A stretch of DNA of 64,000 nt from Candidatus Woesearchaeota archaeon (GTDB lineage: Archaea > Nanobdellota > Nanobdellia > Woesearchaeales > DSVV01): the NCBI GenBank assembly GCA_018661705.1, contig JABJHR010000013.1, positions 22,623-86,622 on the forward strand, written 5' to 3'. Under the pieces are notes generated by a model. It worked only from the letters and a program-made list of their open reading frames with translations, was not told the DNA's origin and ran no database searches. Within the stretch, counting starts at the first letter, position 1; each line of letters opens with the position of its first letter. Shown here piece after piece: positions 27,578 through 37,328 of this stretch. Made by a program: the position numbers and the translations under genes.

Positions 27578-28246
27578 ATGTCAAATGAATTATTATGGAT
27601 TATATTATTGCTAGTAAACTGTTTTATGGTAGTTTTTGCATATAGGTTTTTTGGTAAGACAGGATTGTATGTATGGACTGCAGCTGCTGTAATATTAGCT
27701 AATATTCAGGTTTTAAAAACAGTGCAATTATTTGGAATGGTTGCAACGTTAGGTAATATTATTTATGGAAGTCTTTTCTTAAGTACTGATATATTATCAG
27801 AAAACCATGGTAAAAAGGCAGCAAGAAAAGCAGTATGGATTGGTTTCTTTGTGTTAATTGCAGCAACAATTATAATGCAAATTTGTTTACAATTTATTCC
27901 AGATGCAAGTGATTTTGCACATGGTTCATTAGAAGTATTATTTGGATTTTTACCAAGGATTGCATTAGCAAGTTTAACTGCATACTTAATTTCACAAAAC
28001 TTTGATGTTTGGTATTTTCATTTTTTGAAGAAAAAAACAAAAGGAAAATATCTTTGGTTAAGAAATAATATGACAACAATGACATCACAATTCTTTGATT
28101 CATTAATATTTGTAATGATTGCTTTCTGGGGAGTATTTCCTAACACAGTATTATGGGAGATCTTTCTGACAACTTATGTATTAAAATGGATTGTAGCTTT
28201 AATAGATACTCCTTTTATTTATTGGGCAAAGAGTATGAAAAATTAA
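27578..28246 (+). CDS. yhhQ: queuosine precursor transporter (YhhQ/QPTR family)
   Basis: 222 residues with six hydrophobic segments. The family signature is present near residues 135-175: YLISQNFDVWYFHFLKKKT, then WLRNNMTTMTSQFFDSLIFV. Members of this family (formerly DUF165) import preQ0/preQ1 or queuine. The length is typical. Genes for TGT and QueH lie 3.4 and 4.9 kb away, supporting a queuosine role. The stop overlaps the converging TrmB gene by four bases. Confidence 0.85.
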   Translation: MSNELLWIILLLVNCFMVVFAYRFFGKTGLYVWTAAAVILANIQVLKTVQLFGMVATLGNIIYGSLFLSTDILSENHGKKAARKAVWIGFFVLIAATIIMQICLQFIPDASDFAHGSLEVLFGFLPRIALASLTAYLISQNFDVWYFHFLKKKTKGKYLWLRNNMTTMTSQFFDSLIFVMIAFWGVFPNTVLWEIFLTTYVLKWIVALIDTPFIYWAKSMKN

Positions 28247-28986
28247 GATTCACATCTATCCCACATATGTTTCCAAAAAGTTCTGTAACCATCTGCCAAC
28301 AATTTATTCTTTAAAACAAATTGAATTGGTTCTTCAAATAATTGTCCTGGTTTGGCGCCTACAAAAGTAACAACATAATCTCCGAATATATCTACCATAG
28401 TATTGCTTGAATATTCCTTAGGTAAAAATTTGTATGGTTTACCTACTAATTTTAGGATTTCAGGTTTTTCTGTTTTAACTTCATGATCAAAGATATGATA
28501 AAACTTAATACCAAGTCTTTTTCTTTCTCTATCAAAATGTTTAAGATAATGCTTAAGCCTAGGATCAAGCCACATTGCTTTTGCTCCCATAAAATAAACA
28601 GGTTGTTTTTGCTCAAGAATTAATTGAAGATAGGTTTTGACACCCTCAATCCCCCTAAATATATGTGCTTCTGCTTCAGCTTCAACTGCCTTATGCAATT
28701 TTTTCATATCAGGAAGAAAAGAATCTAAAGCTGTTTCTTTTTCCTTTATAATCTCTTTTAACCTTTCAGGAGAAATTGCCTTGAATAATCGCTCACCTTT
28801 GGTAAATGTTTCAGATGCTAGACCTTTTTCAATTAATTTGTTTAAAGCATCATAGACATTCCTCCTATGAACATTGGATTTGATAGATATATTACTTGTA
28901 TTAGACTCTCCTAAGTAAAGTAAAGCTTCATATACCCTTGATTCATTCAATGTGAGACCTATTTTCTGAAGGATTTCTTGATACAT
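28243..28986 (-). CDS. TrmB-family transcriptional regulator
   Basis: About 247 residues using the ATG at 28984-28986 (MYQEILQKIGLTLNESRVYE). The frame is open further upstream but that part runs through a palindromic promoter region. N-terminal winged helix (IKSNVHRRNVYDALNKLIEK, about residues 30-50), a Glu/Lys coiled coil to about 125, then an effector-like C-terminal domain starting FRGIEGVKTYLQLILEQKQP. It converges on the queuosine-precursor transporter, and its promoter faces the beta-rich secreted protein at 29207. Confidence 0.8.
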   Translation of the reverse strand: MYQEILQKIGLTLNESRVYEALLYLGESNTSNISIKSNVHRRNVYDALNKLIEKGLASETFTKGERLFKAISPERLKEIIKEKETALDSFLPDMKKLHKAVEAEAEAHIFRGIEGVKTYLQLILEQKQPVYFMGAKAMWLDPRLKHYLKHFDRERKRLGIKFYHIFDHEVKTEKPEILKLVGKPYKFLPKEYSSNTMVDIFGDYVVTFVGAKPGQLFEEPIQFVLKNKLLADGYRTFWKHMWDRCES

Positions 28987-29012
28987 ATTAATCAGTCCGT
29001 GGTTAGTAGTTA

Positions 29013-29078
29013 GTGGTATGTAGTTACTACAAACACCATTATTTATATAGTTTTCTAATATTGGTGGTACATACCACC
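29013..29078. promoter_or_regulatory. palindromic control region between TrmB gene and secreted-protein gene
   Basis: GTGGTATGTA (29013-29022) and TACATACCAC (29068-29077) are perfect 10-base arms, and the right arm is itself part of the palindrome GGTGGTACATACCACC (29063-29078). A TATA-like TATTTATATAG lies between them. The position suits autoregulation by the adjacent TrmB protein. Confidence 0.5.
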
Positions 29079-29166
29079 CCAAAAGTTTATATGGTTTGAG
29101 GCTAGTTAGTATTGTAAAGGAGTAACAAAGCAAAGAAGGAAGTTACTGCTTAGAAAGTTCTTGTAA

Positions 29167-29200
29167 GCTAGATAATGCTAGCGAGAGCTGTAAGGAGGTA
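29167..29200 (+). promoter_or_regulatory. leader hairpin and strong ribosome-binding site
   Basis: GCTAG (29167-29171) pairs with CTAGC (29178-29182), followed by TAAGGAGGT (29191-29199), seven bases before the ATG at 29207. This is one of the strongest Shine-Dalgarno sites in the window. Confidence 0.5.
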
Positions 29201-29206
29201 AACAAA

Positions 29207-29989
29207 ATGTCATTAATAAAGAAACTTAGAGAATGGAGAGTAAGACATAAAGTTGCAGCTGCAATAATGGAAGGTGCAACATTATATGCGGGAACAAACG
29301 CAGCAGTTGCAGCAGTTGAAACATTTGTACAACCACAACAACAAATAGTTGAAACAATTGTGGACACAGTAATTCCATCAGCACAAGCTGATTATTTTGA
29401 TGGATGTCGTGGCCCAGAGATGTTTCAGTTAGATCAAAGAGTAACTTTAAGTGAAGGAACACCTGGTTATACATTGCTACCAAAAGTTTTCATTGATCAA
29501 AATGAAGATGGACATAGTTTTTTTGGTGTAACACCTTTTATGTACACACCTGGACAAAAACCGGCAGTTGGTGTCGGAGCTGGAATGTTCGTTGATTTAG
29601 GAGAGCATGTAAAAATGCTAGGAGTGGTTCCAGTAGTTTACAATACAGAGGGTGAAGCATTAAACATAAACCCAACTGTGTATGCAACAATTATGGCTGG
29701 AAAATTTTTAATTGATCCAAGAGTTAGTTATTTAGCAAGCATTAATGAACAAGGAACAACACATAATTTAGCATTTGGAACAACTGTTGGATTAATGATT
29801 GATAATGTTGTAATTGGTGGAGATGTTGAAACTGCAATAGATCCAGCAAATGCACAATCAGAACAACTTGAAGGAAACCTAAAGTATGGTGGAATCATTA
29901 GAGTTGATCTTGATAAGCAACATAAGAACTGGATGCAAGCTTACTTTGGAAAAGATTCAGTTACTGTTGGCTTTAGAGCTAACTTTTAA
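29207..29989 (+). CDS. secreted beta-rich protein resembling an outer-membrane barrel
   Basis: 260 residues. The N-terminal basic stretch and Ala-rich hydrophobic segment (residues 12-50, ending near PSAQADYF) look like a long signal peptide. The rest is short beta strands with alternating hydrophobic residues and aromatic girdles (SFFGVTPFMYTPGQ, VGVGAGMFVDLGEHVKM, LNINPTVYATIMAGK), ending VTVGFRANF. A terminal Phe after an alternating strand is the classic mark of bacterial outer-membrane barrels, which archaea normally lack. Alternatives are a soluble beta-barrel or a surface protein. Strong RBS suggests abundant expression. Confidence 0.5.
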   Translation: MSLIKKLREWRVRHKVAAAIMEGATLYAGTNAAVAAVETFVQPQQQIVETIVDTVIPSAQADYFDGCRGPEMFQLDQRVTLSEGTPGYTLLPKVFIDQNEDGHSFFGVTPFMYTPGQKPAVGVGAGMFVDLGEHVKMLGVVPVVYNTEGEALNINPTVYATIMAGKFLIDPRVSYLASINEQGTTHNLAFGTTVGLMIDNVVIGGDVETAIDPANAQSEQLEGNLKYGGIIRVDLDKQHKNWMQAYFGKDSVTVGFRANF

Positions 29990-30417
29990 TTTATTTTTTC
30001 TTTTATTATTACTTCTAATTCTTTTATCAACCATTTACATTTTTCAACTGCATTTTTTGCAACTTCAAACTTCAACTTTTTACCATAATAAATTAAAGAA
30101 TTTCTCTTATATCTGCAATCATCAAAGATTCTAAACATCTTTTGTTCTTCCATAACATCCCGCACATAAAACCCAACGCAAATATGATTGTTCACTTTAA
30201 AACCATCTAATAATAAAATCGCATGAAGCAGTTCAAGAACAGACGAATAGTAACCTTCAAAAATATAATTTACATCTTCTTCAGTTATAGAATTTTTATT
30301 TAAGAATAAGTTTCTTCCTTTAACCGTATCAATTAAAGACCTAACTTTTGAGGTATCAAGTTTTATACTTATAGAAGAATTATTAATAATACAATCATTC
30401 CAACATATTTCTTTCAT
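29986..30417 (-). CDS. HEPN-domain protein, partner of MNT nucleotidyltransferase
   Basis: 143 residues, all-helical. The central YYSSVLELLHAILLLDGFKV and the late motif DDCRYKRNSLIYYGKKL are HEPN-like. The Arg-x4-His RNase motif is changed (RNSLIY), so RNase activity is doubtful. The ATG overlaps the end of the upstream MNT gene by 23 bases, the usual arrangement of HEPN/MNT toxin-antitoxin modules. Confidence 0.7.
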   Translation of the reverse strand: MKEICWNDCIINNSSISIKLDTSKVRSLIDTVKGRNLFLNKNSITEEDVNYIFEGYYSSVLELLHAILLLDGFKVNNHICVGFYVRDVMEEQKMFRIFDDCRYKRNSLIYYGKKLKFEVAKNAVEKCKWLIKELEVIIKEKIN

Positions 30418-30946
30418 TTAGTACCTCAATGAAACCATTCAATGTGATTCCATTAAGTATATTATTAGCTAAATGATTATTAGAGATTTCCTTAAGATTC
30501 TTAAGAACAAACAACTGAATATCTTTTTTTAGTCTTTTCTCAAATTTGGAAAGGTCTATTTTTTCTTTTAAAACAGTCTCAACAAATATATCAATATCAC
30601 TATCTTCTGTATCCTCTCCTCTAGAGTATGATCCAAATAATATAATTGTGGGGTTGCTATAATATTCAATTAAATAATCAATTAATCCCGAGGAATGTAA
30701 TTGTTTTATATTAAAATAAGTTTTTTCAAATAAGTAAATTTTAGATGACCTATCAGCTGAATAAAGTTTCACACCAGCAATAATTTCATGTCTAAGTATT
30801 CCTTCTTTTTCTAATTCTTTTGCATAACGAATTGCAGAAGGTAACGGTATCTTTACTTCCCTTTCTATTTGTCTAACTCTAAGTTTAACTGCCGGATTGA
30901 TGAAGAAATATTCCATTAATTTGATTTTGATACTTTTTGTTATCAT
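30395..30946 (-). CDS. winged-helix plus minimal nucleotidyltransferase (MNT) protein
   Basis: 183 residues. N-terminal winged helix (VRQIEREVKIPLPSAIRYAK, about residues 23-42), then an MNT domain with IILFGSYSRGEDTEDSDIDI (GSxxxGxxxxxSDxD, about 95-114), the nucleotide- and metal-binding signature. The antitoxin of such pairs often AMPylates its HEPN partner. The HTH suggests autoregulation through the palindrome that overlaps its own start codon. Confidence 0.8.
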   Translation of the reverse strand: MITKSIKIKLMEYFFINPAVKLRVRQIEREVKIPLPSAIRYAKELEKEGILRHEIIAGVKLYSADRSSKIYLFEKTYFNIKQLHSSGLIDYLIEYYSNPTIILFGSYSRGEDTEDSDIDIFVETVLKEKIDLSKFEKRLKKDIQLFVLKNLKEISNNHLANNILNGITLNGFIEVLNERNMLE

Positions 30947-30966
30947 TTGATAAGATTAGTTATCAA
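30940..30966 (-). promoter_or_regulatory. probable operator of HEPN/MNT pair 1
   Basis: TTATCATTTGATAA (30940-30953) is a perfect 14-base inverted repeat overlapping the start codon (30944-30946). A half site, TTATCAA, follows at 30960-30966, with a TATA-like element just beyond. Confidence 0.45.
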
Positions 30967-31039
30967 GAGTTTATATGCTTTTCGGTTTTACAAAGTAAAA
31001 CTGAAAAGGATTGAAGTTTCTTCAATATTTTTTAATTTC

Positions 31040-31681
31040 TCATCCGCCCCATCCAACAATATGTATCTCTTTAGTCTTGTATTGATCTTCAAGTATTCCT
31101 AATGTCTTTCTTAACAATTCTCTGTCTGTATCACGAAGCCCAGGAAGAGAAAGTATTCCCTCTTTTTGTGTTAATAAATCAGTCACCATTGCATTACCTG
31201 CATCAGTAAATGTTTCACCACGTGGAAAACCACCGGTATCATGAGAAATCCCTAAATTTTTTGAACTCATATGCACGTAAGGATCATTTGATGGCTGGTA
31301 CCTACCAAATTCAAATGCAACCACTGCACTATTATCTTCTTCACAGCCCGCATCCAATTGTTGTACTAAACTTCTAGCAACATAACCTAATTTAGCTGAG
31401 AAACTTTGCATAACTGATAATGGTGATGTTGGGAAAAAATAATTATTAAAACTAATCTTTGCATAAGGTGTTTCAAGACCATAACTAAAAGCCTCGCCAA
31501 TATCATCAGGAATTCTCTCTCTAAGAGAATCTGGTAATTCATCCATACTTTCTCTACCAAAAAATTTATGAGGAGGATTTCTTCCAATTTCTCTCCAAAC
31601 TAATGCTCCTAAATCTTCAAATGAAGCTGAGAATATATTACTTACTCTTACTTGTGGTTTTTCTGCTGGTTCTGACATCAT
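31040..31681 (-). CDS. hypothetical protein in operon with tgt
   Basis: 213 residues (212 if the second of two adjacent ATG codons is used), soluble, with a GAGGTGAA site. It begins nine bases after the tgt stop codon on the same strand, so it is probably co-transcribed. No membrane segment or motif is recognised. The C-terminus KEIHIVGWGG is Gly/Trp-rich. Context suggests a tie to tRNA modification, but nothing in the sequence shows it. Confidence 0.5.
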   Translation of the reverse strand: MMSEPAEKPQVRVSNIFSASFEDLGALVWREIGRNPPHKFFGRESMDELPDSLRERIPDDIGEAFSYGLETPYAKISFNNYFFPTSPLSVMQSFSAKLGYVARSLVQQLDAGCEEDNSAVVAFEFGRYQPSNDPYVHMSSKNLGISHDTGGFPRGETFTDAGNAMVTDLLTQKEGILSLPGLRDTDRELLRKTLGILEDQYKTKEIHIVGWGG

Positions 31682-31690
31682 TTCACCTCA

Positions 31691-33069
<1,379 letters not shown>

Positions 33070-33120
33070 GTTATTTATTTAACAGGAAAATTTAAATAAA
33101 CATCAAATAAACTAAAAGAT

Positions 33121-33663
33121 ATGAAAAAACTACTATTACACACATGTTGTGCTTGCTGTTCTACTGAAGTAATTGAAAGATTAAAGAAAGAGTATGATAT
33201 TACCTTGTTTTTTTCTAATTCAAACATTTATCCAATTGAAGAATATGAAAAAAGGTTAGAAGAAGCAAAAAAGATTGCAGAGATTATGGAATTAGACTTA
33301 GTTGAGGATGAATATTTAAGTTTAGAATGGGAAATGTTTGTTGGTGGTTTAGAAAATTATAAAAAAATGCCAGAAGGTGGTAGAAGATGTGAACTTTGTT
33401 TTAAATTTAACTTAACAAGAACTGCAAAGTTTGCAAAAGACTTTAAATTTGATTTGTTTACAACAACACTTACTATTTCTCCACACAAAGATCATGAAAT
33501 GATTAATAAGATCGGAGAGAAAATCAGCAAAAGATATAATGTAAATTTTTTAAAAAGTAATTTTAAAGAAAACAATGGATTTAATAAATCATTAGAACAT
33601 TCTAAGAAACATAAACTGTATCGGCAGAATTATTGCGGCTGTAAATATAGTAAAAGAAAATAA
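33121..33663 (+). CDS. queH: epoxyqueuosine reductase QueH
   Basis: 180 residues. It converts epoxyqueuosine to queuosine in tRNA, the last step of the pathway, as an alternative to QueG. The diagnostic Cys sets are all present: LLLHTCCACCSTEV (Cys 9, 10, 12, 13), GGRRCELCFKFNLTRTA near residue 88, and the C-terminal RQNYCGCKYSKR, which bind an Fe-S cluster and a metal in characterised QueH. The middle TTTLTISPHKD is also typical. Length is normal. It stands divergent to tgt, with the queuosine precursor transporter 5 kb away. Confidence 0.92.
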   Translation: MKKLLLHTCCACCSTEVIERLKKEYDITLFFSNSNIYPIEEYEKRLEEAKKIAEIMELDLVEDEYLSLEWEMFVGGLENYKKMPEGGRRCELCFKFNLTRTAKFAKDFKFDLFTTTLTISPHKDHEMINKIGEKISKRYNVNFLKSNFKENNGFNKSLEHSKKHKLYRQNYCGCKYSKRK

Positions 33664-33676
33664 TTATTCTAAACGA

Positions 33677-34693
33677 TTAATGCGCAGGAATTGATTCATA
33701 AATTCCATGATCTTTTCTACCAGCTTTGGAATCTCCAAGTTTAATCTTTGCGTTTCCCCTCGTCAAATAAGCATCTTTACAATATTCATTTAATCTTAAA
33801 GCTCTATTGGCAGCAACGATTGCTTTTTGATAATTACCGCATTTAAATTCTGCGTATGCTTGAAGTTCATTATATTTATATGATTCTGGACAAAATAAAA
33901 CAGCTGTTTTAAAATCATTTAACGCACCAAGAAAGTTTCCTAATTCTGTTCTTGTAATGCCTCGATTAACATAGTGAATTGTTTCACTAGTTTCTAATCT
34001 TATTAAAGCACTGTAATCTTTTTCTGCAGATGCAAATTGTTTATTTTGAACAAGCAAAGAAACTCTGTCTAATAATGCAATTTTAAACTCAGGCCAAATA
34101 TTTAATGCAGCAGAATGATAATCTAATGCTTTTTTATCATAAGTTTTTGCTTCAAATTGTTTTGCTTTTGCGTTGAAAGCAATTGCAGCTAAATAAATTA
34201 AAGAGAATGATTTATCACCTGCATAAGCAGAAGAAGCAAACCCATTTCCACTTGTATTCTCAACATTTACAATTCTTCTATTACGTCTTAATCTAGTAAG
34301 AACATGATCTTTTGCTAAAACAATCTCTGATCTAATATGAGATCTTTCTAATAAAACAGCATACAAAGAAGTTAAACCAATACAATTTCCTGATTTTTGT
34401 CCAGCTAACTCTGCATCAACAACATCTGTTAACGAAGTATTTGAATTGTATCTATCTGGATTATTCATCCACAAGAATTCATGCAAAGAAAAAGCAATCT
34501 CTAATTCATTTAACACAGCAGGAGTTCTTTTAGTTAGGAAATTCTTAAATGCACTATGCATATTACCAATCTTGGATTTGTAAGCACTCATTTGTAACTG
34601 TGTTTCTAACCCAGATGCAACTAATAACGCATGCTCTAATGATCCTCTCTTATGCTTTCTTAAATCATTTATTGCTCCATCTATTGAAATCAT
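33677..34693 (-). CDS. transglutaminase-like (SirB1-type) plus TPR protein
   Basis: 338 residues. The first half carries a Transglut_core2/SirB1-like region: KSGNCIGLTSLYAVLLERSH (candidate Cys near residue 97) and LAKDHVLTRLRRNRR (His near 127), followed by IVNVENTSG. The second half (about 185-330) is made of four TPR-type repeats, e.g. HYVNRGITRTELGNFLGALN and KDAYLTRGNAKIKLGDSKAG. Proteins with this pairing are widespread and poorly understood, and they likely act as scaffold or amidase. It converges on queH with 13 bases between. Confidence 0.7.
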   Translation of the reverse strand: MISIDGAINDLRKHKRGSLEHALLVASGLETQLQMSAYKSKIGNMHSAFKNFLTKRTPAVLNELEIAFSLHEFLWMNNPDRYNSNTSLTDVVDAELAGQKSGNCIGLTSLYAVLLERSHIRSEIVLAKDHVLTRLRRNRRIVNVENTSGNGFASSAYAGDKSFSLIYLAAIAFNAKAKQFEAKTYDKKALDYHSAALNIWPEFKIALLDRVSLLVQNKQFASAEKDYSALIRLETSETIHYVNRGITRTELGNFLGALNDFKTAVLFCPESYKYNELQAYAEFKCGNYQKAIVAANRALRLNEYCKDAYLTRGNAKIKLGDSKAGRKDHGIYESIPAH

Positions 34694-34812
34694 ACAGTAA
34701 AATAGTAGTTATATAGATATAAAGAAGCGCTGTATGGAGAAGGACAACGAAAAGAACCTAAGCACAAAGAGTTTGGCAAATAGAAAAAATAAAAACCAAT
34801 TATTACACACAT

Positions 34813-34886
34813 AATGGAACATGCGTTCCAAACCAGTATAAAAAGATGGAATAAACAGTACATATTTCCATTATTTATGGAATATA
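34813..34886. repeat. two small palindromes upstream of asparagine synthetase operon
   Basis: TGGAACATGCGTTCCA (about 34814-34829) and ATTTCCATTATTTATGGAATAT (about 34862-34886) lie between the divergent genes at 34693 and 34929. They could be operators. The latter is next to a TATA-like ATATACATATAAAG. Confidence 0.4.
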
Positions 34887-34928
34887 CATATAAAGAAGCT
34901 TGTCCATATAGTATTATGGGTGAGACAA

Positions 34929-35033
34929 ATGGAAAGTGCAAGTTTAGAATATGAAATAAGAAAACCAATAATTAAGATTAGGCCACTGCACCTAGCAATT
35001 GCAGCAATTGTGTTAATAATCTATTTATTATAA
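34929..35033 (+). CDS. 34-residue single-pass membrane microprotein
   Basis: A short gene starting ATGGAAAGTGCAAGTTTAGA and ending TAA at 35031-35033, with a GGTGA site before it. The product has a charged N-terminal half (ESASLEYEIRKPIIKIRP) and a hydrophobic end (HLAIAAIVLIIYLL), so it is a tail-anchored single-pass peptide. Its stop codon is followed by GGGTGA, the ribosome-binding site of the asparagine synthetase gene 10 bases on, so the two form an operon. Real coding status rests on RBS, spacing and composition. Confidence 0.5.
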   Translation: MESASLEYEIRKPIIKIRPLHLAIAAIVLIIYLL

Positions 35034-35043
35034 GGGTGAAAAA

Positions 35044-35991
35044 ATGAAAACAATGTTAAAAATAGAAAAACCAATCCACAAGATAGCAGATAAAATTAGT
35101 AGCAAAGAAATGGATGCAATACTTAGGATACAATCATGTGCATTAAAGGCAATTCATGATTTTATGTACTCTAGAGAAATTTTGCAGCTAATGCCTGTAA
35201 TGTTATCTACAATTACAGACCCATTATGCCATAGTGTATATGATGCAAAGATAAAATACATGGAACAAGAGCTAATGTTAACAAAAAGTATGATTTTGCA
35301 TAAACAAATGGCATTAATGTCTGATAGTAGAAAAGCGATTTACATTATTAGTCCAAACATAAGGCTAGAGAAAGAGGAATGTAAAGATAGTGGGAGACAC
35401 CTAATAGAGTTTTCACAAGTTGACTTTGAATTCAAAGATGTGAAAAAAGAATTCATTAAAGATTTCATGGAAGACTTATTTATTAGTGTAATCTCGCGGG
35501 TTAAAGAGGATTGCAAAAAAGAGTTAGAAGCATTAGGTAGAGATTTAGTAATTCCAACTAAACCTTTTGCAAGGATCTCTACAAAAGATGCAATTAGATT
35601 AGGAGAAGAGTTTGAAACTATCCTATCAGAAAAAGCAACAGAACCATTTTGGTTATTAGACCATGAAAGAGAATTTTATGATAAAGAACATGAAGAAAAA
35701 TCTAAAGTTTATCTAAACTATGATCTTGTTTATCCAGAAGGTTTTGGTGAAGCACTTTCAGGAGGAGAAAGAGAGCACGAACATGAAAAAATCATTGAAA
35801 GAATGATCAGATCAGGAACAAAACCAGAACACTATACAGAATATCTAGAATTAGCAAAACATGGAAAACTTCCTAAAACAGCAGGAGGAGGTTTTGGAGT
35901 AGAAAGATTACTAAGATTCCTTACTGGGAAAAAAGATATTGCAGATGTTTGTTTGTTTGCAAAGAAACCAGGGATGAAAGTTTTAATTTAG
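35044..35991 (+). CDS. archaeal asparagine synthetase related to AsnRS
   Basis: 315 residues, the size of the archaeal AsnRS-like asparagine synthetase (AS-AR, as in Pyrococcus) and shorter than true AsnRS because the anticodon-binding domain is missing. Class II core motifs are visible: DPLCHSVYDAKIKYMEQE (motif 1/2 area), ALMSDSRKAIYIISPNIRLE, LIEFSQVDFEF, and motif 3 GGGFGVERLLRFLTG near residue 280. The expected reaction makes asparagine from aspartate with ATP. GGGTGA site, 10 bases after the microprotein gene. Confidence 0.85.
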   Translation: MKTMLKIEKPIHKIADKISSKEMDAILRIQSCALKAIHDFMYSREILQLMPVMLSTITDPLCHSVYDAKIKYMEQELMLTKSMILHKQMALMSDSRKAIYIISPNIRLEKEECKDSGRHLIEFSQVDFEFKDVKKEFIKDFMEDLFISVISRVKEDCKKELEALGRDLVIPTKPFARISTKDAIRLGEEFETILSEKATEPFWLLDHEREFYDKEHEEKSKVYLNYDLVYPEGFGEALSGGEREHEHEKIIERMIRSGTKPEHYTEYLELAKHGKLPKTAGGGFGVERLLRFLTGKKDIADVCLFAKKPGMKVLI

Positions 35992-36061
35992 ATTTTGAAT
36001 AATAATGTGTTAGGAAAAAAAAGAGAAGGATTTAAAAAAAAGGGGGAAATAAAAAAAAGAA

Positions 36062-36155
36062 TCCTAACGAAAAATAGCATTCGCAATTGTTTAAGAGTAT
36101 TACACTGCATGTCACATTACAACACTAGGTCCGAAGGACATGTCGCTCACGAAAC
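36062..36155 (+). repeat. family B repeat, full copy
   Basis: TCCTAACGAAAAATAGCATT..GCAATTGTTTAAGAGTATTA at the left, AACACTAGGTCCGAAGGACA then TGTCGCTCACGAAAC at the right. The right part forms GTCC-GAA-GGAC, and the left AGC can pair with GCT of the tail. It lies between converging genes (ends at 35991 and 36181). An in-frame open frame here (35995-36207) is not a gene. Confidence 0.65.
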
Positions 36156-36180
36156 TTTTTTAATAACAACATTAAAAGAA

Positions 36181-36963
36181 TTAATCACTTTCCATTCTTT
36201 CAAATGAATAACTACCATCATACTTTTCTATTTCTTTTTCAACATACTTTGTAACTTGATCTAGAATTTTCTCTGCAGTTTTATATTCTTCTGCTTTAAC
36301 ATCTAATTTATATGCGCCTGCTCCTAATGATCTAATTGAAGCATTCTCTGATAAAGCAAGAGCGCCACCTAAAACAGTTTTAATAACTTCAACACCATCA
36401 CTTTTATAGGTGCTAATAAAGATTTTACCAGACAGCATTACTTCTGGTGGTTTTATTCTTTGTCTGATTAGTTCATTAAGTTGTTTAGCTAACTCTGGTT
36501 TAATTCCTAATTTTTCTAAAGATAAATCAGCAACAACAACTTGCTCAAAACATTCATACAAAGAAGCATATTTTTCAAATATAATTGAAGTAAGTTCATC
36601 ATATAACTTTCTAAACTCTAATTTCTTTTCTTTTGCAATAAACTCTACAATTTTCTCAGACATTTGTTCATGCTTGACTAAACTTAATTTTTTTCTTCTT
36701 TGCCCATCGTTAACTCTCCTCAAACTAACATCAATAAGATTTCTATCTTTGTTTACTTTTAAGATAACACAAATAATAATCTTACCTTCTTTAACATAAT
36801 CTCTAATGTTTCTAATTCTTCCTGGAGAAACTTCACTAATGTGCAACATTGCTCTTAAATCATACTCATCCAAATTAACAAAAACAGAATTGTAATGTAC
36901 AGTCTTAACAGTACAAATTACTAATTCACCGTCATTTGGATAACCTGATTTTCTGTAAAACAT
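36181..36963 (-). CDS. translation initiation factor aIF2, alpha subunit
   Basis: 260 residues, the usual size. The N-terminal S1 domain (GELVICTVKTVHYNSVFVNL, MLHISEVSPGRIRNIRDYVKEGK, about residues 11-60), the helical middle domain and the C-terminal alpha/beta domain (GALALSENASIRSLGAG, AEKILDQVTKYVEKEI) are all present. Together with beta and gamma subunits it brings Met-tRNAi to the ribosome. It is downstream of S27e on the same strand, an arrangement conserved in many archaea (S27e-aIF2alpha), with a family C palindrome between them. Confidence 0.93.
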   Translation of the reverse strand: MFYRKSGYPNDGELVICTVKTVHYNSVFVNLDEYDLRAMLHISEVSPGRIRNIRDYVKEGKIIICVILKVNKDRNLIDVSLRRVNDGQRRKKLSLVKHEQMSEKIVEFIAKEKKLEFRKLYDELTSIIFEKYASLYECFEQVVVADLSLEKLGIKPELAKQLNELIRQRIKPPEVMLSGKIFISTYKSDGVEVIKTVLGGALALSENASIRSLGAGAYKLDVKAEEYKTAEKILDQVTKYVEKEIEKYDGSYSFERMESD

Positions 36964-36970
36964 TTTTATA

Positions 36971-37059
36971 GTGTGTAGTAAGTAGTTTTAAGTATGAAGT
37001 GGGTTATAAGTTAATTAGTTTGAAGTAAACTTATAACTTACAACTTAAAACTTATTACT
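36971..37059. repeat. family C long imperfect palindrome
   Basis: GTGTGTAGTAAGTAGTTTTA, AAGTATGAAGT and GGTTATAAGTTAA at the left are answered by TTATAACTTAC, AACTTAAAACTTATTACTTTA at the right. The centre is near 37015. It lies between the S27e stop and the aIF2-alpha start, so it may affect readthrough between them. Confidence 0.5.
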
Positions 37060-37245
37060 TTAGTCTAATACCTCTAAAATTCTTGCTCTGATTTTGCTTT
37101 TTCCACCAGTTGGTCCAACTAATGGTTTACTACAAACCAAGCATTTTACTAATGTTGAACTTTTTCCGAATGTAATTTGTTCATTTTTACATTTAGGACA
37201 TCTGATTTTGATAAATTTACTTGTTGGTTCTTTTGGTTCATACAT
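37060..37245 (-). CDS. ribosomal protein S27e
   Basis: 61 residues from the ATG at 37243-37245 (MYEPKEPTSKFIKIRCPKC), which has TGGAGGTC at the right distance. The five extra codons of the longer frame lie across that site. The zinc ribbon CPKCKNEQ..CLVCSKPLVGPTGGKS is diagnostic of S27e. Small-subunit protein, downstream partner aIF2-alpha. Confidence 0.93.
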   Translation of the reverse strand: MYEPKEPTSKFIKIRCPKCKNEQITFGKSSTLVKCLVCSKPLVGPTGGKSKIRARILEVLD

Positions 37246-37328
37246 GATTATGACCTCCATATGTTAAAAGACGTTAGTTTTGGACGATTCTGGGTCTTAT
37301 AGAGCCCGAAATGCCCCTAAAATCTCTC

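Noticed and set aside
35995..36207. Open frame of 70 codons after the asparagine synthetase
   Set aside because: It covers the family B repeat, has no ribosome-binding site and a low-complexity Lys-rich start.
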